Origin: Hippasteria phrygiana
Taxonomy: Eukaryota; Echinodermata; Asteroidea; Valvatida; Goniasteridae
NCBI GenBank assembly: GCA_037893225.1
Contig: JAZGUH010000540.1
Location: 124,001-188,000 of the forward strand
Length of the DNA: 64,000 nucleotides
Direction of reading: 5' to 3'
Shown: positions 56,069 through 64,000 of the stretch, piece after piece
How the letters are laid out: each line of letters begins with the position of its first letter
Position numbering within the stretch: position 1 is the stretch's first letter
Translations under genes and position numbers: made by a program
Notes under the pieces: generated by a model
Told to the model about the DNA's origin: nothing
Seen by the model: the letters and a program-made list of their open reading frames with translations, nothing else
Database searches by the model: none

Positions 56069-56232
56069 CCGGCAATCGCGGACCTCCCATTGTCCCTCTT
56101 TTGTTTGTACCCTAACTTTTTTCGGAAGGCCTTCCATATGTTTTGTACACGATTTTCAATCGTGGACGTTCGGTCAAACGTGACCCCTTTGTCTATGCCC
56201 TAACCCTTTTGTCCCTAGTCCACGATTGCCGG
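56069..56232. mobile_element. CCGGCAATCGTGGAC MITE, copy 3 of 3
   Basis: Ends CCGGCAATCGCGGACC and inverse GTCCACGATTGCCGG, flanked by TA on both sides (56067-56068, 56233-56234), so a TA duplication is plausible (Tc1/mariner-like). Complete and about 164 bp. Confidence 0.88.
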
Positions 56233-56517
56233 TATATACATACTCATCCTCACATAATCATACGGGGTACCTCTATTTTGGACTTTATACTTTCCTTTGC
56301 TAAACCGTAATTAAAACATTCACTATGACTGTCACTTTCTCTCACATAAACACGTATTAGTCTGTGTGAACAATAATGTGTCACAGCTGTGTAGATTCGT
56401 AACATTTTACATTACAACTTTGATGTCATTTATACAAGCATTAGCTGTTTGTGAACATCACTCCGTGCATTTTGTAATGCCTACTGCCTGAACAAATGAG
56501 AACCATAAACTCATTAA

Positions 56518-57099
56518 AGGGTCACATTGCTTTGGATTGTGCGATTTGGGCTATAAAACTGAAATGGATATGGTTGGGAAGCGTTTTTAAAAGTAGAATA
56601 TATAGATTCATAACTATCCCTTCAAATTGCGTGGTTTTTGTTTAATTTCGTGACAAATAACGGTCCGCCATTTTGTAGAACAAAATTTTTGACTCCACAA
56701 AATGGCAGACCGTGTTCACCAGTCGTATTTCCAGTCGCAGCTGGTTGAAGTACGTTATGTTGATCCATTTTGATGTACTGTGGCACGGCGCGCAGCACTG
56801 GCGATATGTGTCGCGAGGTAGAGAATGGTACCTGGCGATCATCTGATAGGTTTACAAGGCCACTGGCTGTGGCGCCAGCCTAAATACTCTTACAGTGTAT
56901 TTTGCGCATTATTTAGACGGTGGTATTTACTACTGGAAATAAGTCAATGTTTCGCGGGTCAGATGTCAGGGGTCAGAGGCAAATTTTTTGTTTTGTAATC
57001 ACTACTCACTAATTACAACACATTATACGTGTTTTATTGCATGAACAACTCTTATAAAAGATAAGGAACATTTCCAAACAGCAAAATTTCATGACATTT
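56518..57099. mobile_element. T2/Kolobok-like MITE, copy 2, truncated
   Basis: TTAA at 56514-56517, then AGGGTCACATTGCTTTGG. It is an inverted copy of 47409-47960, including the ACGGTCCGCCATTTTGT hairpin (about 56661-56714). Homology stops at ATGACATTT (57099), just short of the expected right terminus. Confidence 0.88.
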
Positions 57100-57142
57100 A
57101 AATCGCAGCTACGTAAAGCCATCTATCAGTGATATGTCTGCC

Positions 57143-57235
57143 ATTTACGCTGATCTGCGGTACGGTAACCCGGAGGTCGCAGGTTAGAATCCCGCTCCTG
57201 CCAGTTTCTTTGTTCACTTTGAAAATGAGTTATAA
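57143..57235 (+). mobile_element. tRNA-derived SINE fragment, family 1
   Basis: GTCGCAGGTTAGAATCCCGC (B-box with one change) then CCAGTTTCTTTGTTCACTTT. Matches the fragment at 612-665. Confidence 0.5.
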
Positions 57236-57340
57236 ACTTGGTTGCCAAAATACTTTGGAGCCGGATGGGAATTTCCCCTTGTTTTTCACCCTGAAGAGTT
57301 CCTTTTCGCGGGTTTTTCGCCCATCCCGTAAATCAGCAAT

Positions 57341-57473
57341 TAGCCTTTTAGAGGTATGGCGGACACAATAGGAGGGCGCTATTTGATTTGGGTAAACCTT
57401 TTGTACCATACAAAAGGTTTACCCAAATCAAACAGCGCCCTCCAATTGTGTCCGTTATACTTCTAAAAGGCTA
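57341..57473. mobile_element. 133-bp palindromic MITE
   Basis: TAGCCTTTTAGAGGTATGGC at the left is matched by the inverse of TAGCCTTTTAGAAGTATAAC at the right. The arms meet at ACCTTTTGTA-CCA-TACAAAAGGT. Contains GGAGGGCGCT in both arms. Confidence 0.88.
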
Positions 57474-57655
57474 ATAGGCTTCTACTGGAGAGTTTAAAAG
57501 TAATAACCGAAAATATTTTTATTTGTGTAAACATTATTGTATTTGTTTAAATATTTTGTATGAATGTGTAAATATTCAGTTTTAACTAATAATATGCAGG
57601 GCCATAATGGAAACCAGTTATAAACTGTTTGGGCACACCCTGGGTAAAGAAATGT

Positions 57656-57657
57656 AA

Positions 57658-57688
<31 letters not shown>

Positions 57689-57690
57689 AT
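57656..57690. repeat. (AAAT)n tail, possibly a LINE/SINE 3' end
   Basis: About nine AAAT units preceded by CCCTGGGTAAAGAAATGTAA, a context typical of non-LTR retrotransposon 3' tails. The body of the element is not recognised upstream. Confidence 0.6.
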
Positions 57691-57768
57691 ATTCCATAAG
57701 GTCTATAGTCAATACAAAGTCGGTTTACATCATGTGTCCATCTGTCAGTCCATTTGCTGACAGATTCT

Positions 57769-57939
57769 CTAGGTGTACAGTTTTGGCTGACAAATCTGGA
57801 TTTTACGATCAGGAAAAGTCTCCCACTTTACCACACTGCCTTCACAGTCAAGTAAACAATATTTCCCATAAATATTCACAAAATTAGCCATTGTTATCAG
57901 TTGAGCCTTTCTGTACTCCATGTCAATGTAGCTCTGTAC
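57769..57939 (-). CDS. candidate terminal exon, unknown protein
   Basis: On the minus strand an AG acceptor (AAGGTAG) at 57940 follows a T-rich tract and opens a 57-codon frame VQSYIDMEYRKAQLITMANF, VNIYGKYCLLDCEGSVVKWE, then FPDRKIQICQPKLYT and a stop. The composition looks protein-like rather than random, and frame and acceptor agree. I do not recognise the family and found no upstream exon. It may be a chance frame or a fragment carried by the 3-kb interruption of segment B. Confidence 0.35.
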   Translation of the reverse strand, partial: VQSYIDMEYRKAQLITMANFVNIYGKYCLLDCEGSVVKWETFPDRKIQICQPKLYT

Positions 57940-57944
57940 CTACC

Positions 57945-58441
57945 TTAAAAAAGAAAGAATAGTCAATGTTAGCAGTCTTGGGGGAGTTGCGCCGCTTGGG
58001 TATACAGCTCTGGAAATTGGGACAACTTCTTTGGTGTATATTATTCTCTATTTAGATCTGGACCCCAAACCTTTTGAGCTAGCAACCTAAAACTTAGTAG
58101 CCCGAGTGTGTGAGGTTGTAGCATGCTCCCCTTCTACCTCATACGGAAATGATGTGATTAGGGAAATACTGGACCACTGAAAGTCAGTACTACAATTTAG
58201 TGTTTGATTTTACTTCAGATTTATTCCTACAGAGGGTATACAAAGGGTATGTAGTTAATGCTACATTTTGAAAGTACAAGCAAAATGCTACTTTTCACTC
58301 ATACGATCCGGTGTCTTAGTGCATTCATTACATTTTCAACCCTTGATGACTTTGTCGGCTGATATCTATTCGCTTTGACACGAAGTTTATAACGATTGGA
58401 TAAGTCGTTCCGATCCCTCGCAATGCAACGTTTTCCATAGC
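57945..58441. other. no supported gene
   Basis: Unique-looking sequence between the candidate exon and the point where segment B homology resumes (58442). Confidence 0.4.
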
Positions 58442-58841
58442 GAGATGAACACTGCATATAGGGCCTATATATATAGTCAGTTTCAACATTGCACGTCCAC
58501 AGAACGTGAATAATAATGTAATTACCTGCAAACACCGGTTTATTGGCGGACATTTTACATTGATAATCATCCTATCTTTATTAGCATACCAAATTTCGAG
58601 AAAGTCTGATACTGATGGAGGGGATTCGGCCCCGGCTTTGAGAGGGCAAAACGAATAAAACAAAACCTGGATCTTTAAGGGTTGACTTTTGCTGGGACTG
58701 TGGGTGTGCGCGCGCAGTTAAGGACATGGAGCAAATAATTACATCAGAGGACAATAGGTCTTCGTTTCGAAAGCTTTTGTAAGAAATTGAAACAAACCGA
58801 ATAAAAGGGAAATCCAATATAACCCATGCCATATACCCAGC

Positions 58842-59006
58842 AAGATATGGGACCAAGGGGTACCGAATTTTGTCCCTATACTCTGCACACTACAGACTAT
58901 TGTTACGTAACACCCCCCCCCCCCCCCCCGATATCTGAAAGGAATTCCTGAGATTCCGGAAACACAATGACGAATACAAAAGAGGGGTCCCGCTGTCCCA
59001 TATCTT
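58842..59006. mobile_element. palindromic MITE with C tract, copy 4 of 5
   Basis: Counterpart of 37151-37320. C tract about 58913-58929, shorter than in block A. Confidence 0.85.
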
Positions 59007-59301
59007 GTTTAAAATGCCATGTCAAGAGAAGGCTGAAATGCGCCCATATTATTTACACCAACGGCAACAAAGATGAATGCATTTGCAGCAATATTCAGTG
59101 TGGATATGGTGGATCCAGAACAAATTTGTCGTCTTCTTTTTGTGGGGGGGAGGGCCAAGATTTTGACGGCCAGACGTGCTCTTTAAAACGCGCCCTATTG
59201 TTTTTTGTTTTATTATGAGAAGAAAAAAAAGATTAACGGAGAGGAGGTCTGTATCTCTTGGCACCCGCCTCTGCAGTGGGGATGCCTGAAATGTATACCG
59301 A

Positions 59302-59474
59302 GCACGATATTGGGCAGAGGGGTACCTCCCCCCCCCCCTTGTCCCTATACCCTATACACTCTCCAGACTATTGTTACCTAACACATCCCCCTAGAGATCT
59401 GAAAAGAATTCCTGAGATTCCGGGAACACAATGACCAACACAAATAAGTCGGTTTCCTCTGCCCCATATCGTGC
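59302..59474. mobile_element. palindromic MITE with C tract, copy 5 of 5
   Basis: Counterpart of 37621-37797. The C tract is interrupted and shorter (about 59327-59338). Otherwise nearly identical. Confidence 0.87.
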
Positions 59475-60154
59475 ATCATATGCTGAAATGTGGAGAGTTA
59501 CGCAATCGAATTTTCTGGCGTTTTGCAGTACTATAACTAAAAAAGCAGGTTTGAATGGGGGTATGCACCCGTTGATCACCCCCCCCCCCCTCCTCCCTCG
59601 TTCAGCCCTGGCCTTGTGCAGATGGGGGTTACCATTGTTGTGACGAGCCGCTTGTTAAAGAGTACCGAAATCTGACGTCAGTTGGCGCGACAACTGGCTC
59701 CAAACAAAATGGAGGTTTCGACTGTTCCTTTGTTAACAGCCAGTCATACAAACACATTGACACAAAATAACAAAAGTATTCTGGTTCCAAACATTGCATT
59801 GACGTCATCACTTCGGTACCCATTAATCCCTTGCAGTGGAAAAATAAGATCGGCATATCATTGGGGAAAGGTATTAGTTACAAGACCAAAGGAATTCCAT
59901 AGAAACTTTCCTTGCTTTTCAATTCAAGAAGCGGCCTTGCGCCATCTCTTTACTTAAGCTCGGGTATAATGATTTTGTGAAAAGAACGGTAAAGGTGGAC
60001 TTTGATTGGACAGAACAGATTGTCACTGACGTAGGCCCTAATACTGCCGTATGATTGGATGGGGCGTTTTTGGTACAGCTGAACTGGGTTGTTGTGCTTT
60101 GTAAAGCGGTTTTGGAACCCCAAAAAGCCCACTTAAAAATCAGCACAGAGTGTC

Positions 60155-60340
60155 TTACGCTTTCACTTCGCATCCCGTGTCCATTCTGTACAGCACCACC
60201 TGAACTCCATTGCCGATAGCTTCTTTCGGTTTGAAGTTTTGGCCGACCAATTTTGAAGTCGGGATGTTCCCATCAGGAAAGATATCCGTGTTGCTGGTCG
60301 TAATGGCCTTACAGACTGCCCTTGCGTGGAGAGAGAACAA
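60155..60340 (-). CDS. unknown 61-codon open frame, duplicate copy
   Basis: Same peptide as at 38480-38665 (KAITTSNTDIFPDGNIPTSK and on). No change is visible between the copies. See the first copy for possible splice signals. Confidence 0.3.
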   Translation of the reverse strand: MFSLHARAVCKAITTSNTDIFPDGNIPTSKLVGQNFKPKEAIGNGVQVVLYRMDTGCEVKA

Positions 60341-61159
60341 CTACTTTGGATCTCGTGACGAGGTCGGTGTTCTGAATTAACTATTTTTTAGAAAATTTGT
60401 TTCGAATTTTACAAAATTCCAATGTCGACCATTGTTTTAGCTGTTTCCTTAGATTTCCCATTACCTAAATGGGCCATGTAATACATATCCAGTTTAACTT
60501 TTCTTGGCACATAACTTCCACGTGTTGGAAGGATTATGAGCAAGCTTGTATTAGCGAAAGGGTGGTTGTTTTAAATTATATTGAAATTCATTTTAAATAG
60601 AACAAAAGGGCGGTAGTTGAAAAGATTGTACGACCCACCCAAATGGGTCTGCAACGGCAAAATTACAAAATAACTAATCCTTCTTGATAACTGTTAAAAC
60701 CTGTGCCACAAACTGTTATTTCAAGATTTTTTTCGGGAAAAAATTTAAATGGAAAATGGAAAATAACGAATATATTCTACATGATTGATTTAGATAAGAC
60801 TGATTTCGTTCACCTCTTGTATCGTGGTATATTTTTGTAGCTCCGTACCTCGAGTGGCTTTTAGCCTTGTTCGGGAATAACTTCCATAAAAGTGGGTGTT
60901 TATATTTTGCAAGGCGGCTACGAAATTGCTCAATTAGAATCTTGAGAAATACCACCAGAATGAATGATACGATGCAGGCGATTTGTCGATAACTAGTTCA
61001 TTTTAAAATGTATTATTTCCCATAGTTTCTCTCACAGAAAGTTACGGATTTGCACGCCGTCTCGTGGGCTAAATTGGGGGCTTTTTTAATGTTTCGAAAT
61101 GTTTGTTTGATTTTAAATACAAAAATCAAGTGACCAAGTGTTTGACTGATCCATTGCAG

Positions 61160-63595
61160 GATCGATATGAAATCCGGAATGGGGACGATTTGGTGGAGGA
61201 ATTACTCGCACGTTCGCAGTCGGGTAAGTACATAATGTTGAGTAAAATGTTCGGCAATGAACTCAATTTACCCAAACCCACAAAAACGCGTAGGCGTTAG
61301 AACGACTTGACGGTGAAATAGTCCTTAAAGCCTAAGTCACACTGTCACAATTTTAACGATGGCCCACGATTCACAAAATCCGGGTGATTCGTGGGACATA
61401 TTCGTAGCGGCATCTTGGTGAACCCTGATGAATCTTGATGAGTCGCGATGAATCTTGGCTGGTCGGCAAACTCCACTGACAGTTTTGAATTGTTCAAAAC
61501 TGTCGTGGCGGTGCTACGATTTTTTTTCAAACCATAGGGTAGTCGCAGTGCGATCGTAACTCAATCGCGCACAGTCGTAGCGCTATCTTGTAGTCATTCG
61601 TGGCCTTCCGTGGCCAATCGTGGATTATTTTTATCACGAATCACTGAATATCCACGACCGTTCTACTATGTATACTACGCAAATGCTACGGTTTCCCTAC
61701 GGTTTAGCTGCGATTCCACTACGATATATGACGATAACACGACTAGTCCCGATTGACCGCGACGATTCATGGCGATGTCTCTACGATTTATCAAGAATGC
61801 GCTACGATTCGCCACGATTGGTTTATGGTAGAGCTACGATGTCGCTACGACTGTTCCCGAATCTTCCCGATGTTACGTGATCGGCATAAAAAGGGGAGCG
61901 CAGCTGCTGGCAAAGTCATTCTACACGTTGCCATCGATTACTGACCAGATCCAGATTTTGGGTATATATATATATATCGGAAATCCGCCTGGAATCGTAG
62001 TGAAGCGTGACAAATATTGGTACGTCGCAGGTCCATCGTCGTTAATCTTAGCGTAATCGTAGAGTAGTCCTGACTACTCCTGACGCTATCGTACTATAAC
62101 CGTAGTACACCGTAATGGACCGTAGCAGGTCGTGACGAATAGGCTTTAATCGTATACAGAGGTCGTCGATATTCGTAGGAGTCCCGATTCACCTAGATTA
62201 AAACTGCTACGACTAATCGGGGGAGGGGGGGGGGGGGGGGGCTTTGGTCGCAAAAATCGTGAGTGTGACCTAGGCTTAAGCTAGCAACATTTTCCTGATA
62301 GTTGGCATAGTTTTCCTGCTACTACCCCTATGAAATAACGCCCAGGCTGAAATGTGGAATTGCAATTCGGATGTTTGAGTGAGCTTTGTTCCACTCTTGC
62401 CTATAGGTATTTGATGCGCAAATTGACGCAAAATGCACTTGGATTCCTTTTAGCTCCACTTTCGATAGTTGGCAAGTCCACTGCTCAGAGTTCGACATCA
62501 CTCCATACGTCAGACAAAGCTGCCGATGGGAACAAAGAGACGCATCTGTACCCCAACTTCATGTGCACGCACACTGGTGAGTATTCGTTTTTATAATAAT
62601 TCTTTTAAACGGAAGGATACAACTGGCCCGAAACTGGGTTTTACTATAGTGAGCAGTTCACATGCATTATGGGCGGAACGGGAGAGCTTTAATGGGGCAG
62701 GTAACATCTGAACGAAGTCTTTCTTGAATATATAATTATGTAATGCCCAAGACCACCAGTGCGGCATTGTTGCTGCCATTTCAGCCAATGAGAACGTTTC
62801 TGCAGGTGACGTAGTACAGGCATGAAATATTGTATATCGTATAACTTCAAAGAAAATGCATTAATCTTCGAAATGCATTTGTTATTGCTTTTTGTAGCGG
62901 ACCAGCGTAATCCTTGGTGGAGAGTTGACCTAGGTGGAGTACACTGCATCCAGAGCGTCACGATTCTGAACCGTGGAGACTGCTGTAGTAAGTTTTAGAA
63001 CTCTAAAAATCCGATTTTACATTTAAGCCATGAAATAACATCACACTAAAATTGTCACTCGCCATCGCCAATCTCTAGAACATTGATAGCTCATTGGCCA
63101 TTGCTTGCTGTACACAACTGAAGCCAGTAGCCGCCACATCACCACCCATTTTACCACTTTTCTCTGTATGCGAACAAAGATGGAGTAGACCCCATTATAT
63201 GGTTATTAAACAAGGTTAGTAAACCTATTTTGGGAGTGGTAATACTGCGGATGGCGGCTTCAACACTAACATCCAATGGCCTATGCAGTCTAGAGAGATC
63301 AGTAGTGCCACTTTTCCAGAGAGAACTTTCTTTGATGCATTTCCATTCGCAGGCAATCGTCTGACCGGTGCCGTCGTGCGAGTTGGAACAAGCGCCATTG
63401 TACATGACAACGGGGCCTGTGGTTCGCCCGTGACACCTGACCAAGCCCAAACCCTGGGTGGTACCATCAAGAAGATATGCTCTCCACCCAGGGCAGGCCG
63501 GTATGTCGGTGTCGAGATCCCGTCCGAGGCTGCAAAGATACTGCAGCTATGCGAGGTGACTGTCGAGGAACAGAGCCAAAACTGCCCTCAACCAG
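61160..63595 (+). CDS. F-type lectin gene B, exons of linker and domain 1 (partial)
   Basis: Predicted exons 61160-61223, 62454-62576, 62898-62987, 63353-63595, all phase 1 as in gene A. The second is 3 nt shorter (one of Gln/Tyr lost: [12 protein letters not shown]). Exon four starts with Asn instead of Asp (RGDCCSNRLTG) and has SQNCPQP for SLNCPQP. The fucose motif H-x26-R-x-D-x4-R is intact. Domain 2 would start near 64080, outside the window. Like gene A it has no visible signal peptide or start codon, so 5' exons are missing or unrecognised. The two genes look like recent functional paralogues. Confidence 0.85.
61329..62276. mobile_element. CTACGATT-tiled element in the first intron of gene B
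   Basis: Orthologous to the insertion in gene A, with the same ends and TAA at 61326-61328 and 62277-62279. The G run is interrupted (GGGGGAGGGG...) and shorter. Several small indels fall in the motif units. Confidence 0.9.
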
Positions 63596-63609
63596 GTTGG
63601 TGTTATCCT

Positions 63610-63832
63610 TGATCATTAGGGAGATGGATACACAAGGGTCCCACACCCCCCCCCCCCCCCCCCCCCCCCCCCAAAGGAATCGTGAAATGGATTTAAAAGA
63701 CTTGCATACATGTTGGACCTCTGACCCATAAAATGTATGAAAACGAGAAATTATTGGGATACTGCCAGAACCGTCCCCTCCCCCAAAAAATATTGGGGGA
63801 TGTGTCCCCCGGGATCGCCGCCCATGAGTTGA
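63610..63832. mobile_element. CATGGGCGGCGATC-ended repeat, block B copy
   Basis: Same intron position as 42640-42810. It has a 27-C tract at 63646-63672 in place of C6, plus about 27 extra bases (near 63745-63772) before the CCCCTCCCCCAAAAAA end. This shows rapid change of this repeat after the duplication. Confidence 0.55.
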
Positions 63833-64000
63833 ACTGGATATCAATTGCATATTCTTGCCAATTAGTATTGTAAATGTGTTAATTTGTGACGTTAATTTCG
63901 TTTTGCAAGTTATTGATATTTCAAAACTCCTGTACTTCATCGACCAATAGAATCAATCCAATAAAGGTCTGGAACAAAGGGTGTTGCGCTTGGGTGAAGG

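Larger units (their letters stand above)
50184..58818. repeat. segment B of a dispersed duplication, expanded by insertions
   Basis: Same order and strand as segment A (25942-27837) but interrupted at four points: 50553-51975, 52613-53267, 53500-55080, 55401-58441. Homology starts at the TTAA of 50184 and ends at ATCCAAT (58818), where the lectin block begins. The foldback of A (26070-26226) is present at 50299-50454. Confidence 0.9.
58818..64000 (+). repeat. lectin duplication block, copy B (runs off the window)
   Basis: Direct copy of 37126-43120. It lacks the 39077-39772 segment. The right part of the block, including lectin domain 2, lies beyond 64000 if present. Joined directly to the end of segment B. 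Confidence 0.93.

Overview
The window is eukaryotic. It has introns with GT-AG borders, little coding sequence and a dense load of transposable elements. The mix (multi-exon F-type lectin genes, DIRS, Penelope, CR1-like and Harbinger/Kolobok/hAT-type elements, frequent ACATGTA strings) suggests a marine invertebrate deuterostome, most likely an echinoderm or a cephalochordate. I cannot fix the species from the sequence alone.

The clearest host gene is a tandem-domain fucose-binding (F-type) lectin on the + strand at 40172-44518. Its exons all join in phase 1 and encode two F-type lectin domains with an intact sugar-binding motif. A near-identical copy of the whole block starts at 58818 and runs off the right edge; its exons lie at 61160-63595. 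The two blocks (37126-43120 and 58818-64000) are a recent direct duplication about 21.7 kb apart. They differ mainly by one 0.7-kb gain or loss, small indels and the length of C/G homopolymers.

1-12.6 kb: satellites (88-bp and 284-bp units, the latter full of TGACGTCA), a near-perfect 677-bp foldback element flanked by TA, a 0.9-kb inverted-terminus element hit by two tRNA-derived SINEs, and a degenerate CR1/jockey-type LINE. 12.6-22 kb: a row of non-autonomous DNA transposons, several with 3-bp TTA/TAA duplications and one holding a Harbinger-like transposase remnant. 22.9-25.9 kb: a 3.05-kb TTAA-flanked element with long inverted arms and a damaged THAP-domain ORF, itself full of smaller insertions. 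25.9-27.8 kb: segment A, whose stretched copy (segment B) occupies 50.2-58.8 kb. Segment A preserves empty sites for insertions in B. 28-37.1 kb (- strand): a DIRS-type retrotransposon (gag zinc knuckle, RT, RNase H, tyrosine recombinase) split by a 5.1-kb insertion with an 8-bp target duplication. 37.1-44.5 kb: first lectin block. 46-49.7 kb: satellites, a TTAA element, an 11-copy GC-rich minisatellite and a Cys-rich ORF. 50.2-58.8 kb: segment B with a Penelope GIY-YIG module and several MITEs. 58.8-64 kb: second lectin block.

The most unusual theme is a set of unrelated-looking inverted-terminus elements, each tiled internally with its own short motif (GCTTAGC, ACCCGGGTAA, GATCnnATCC, CTTAAGATCG, GATCCGGAGC, CTACGATT, TTTTCACGAAGAGCCAC). 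Several carry Harbinger-style 3-bp target duplications and a TTCAC/TCACA core near the terminus.
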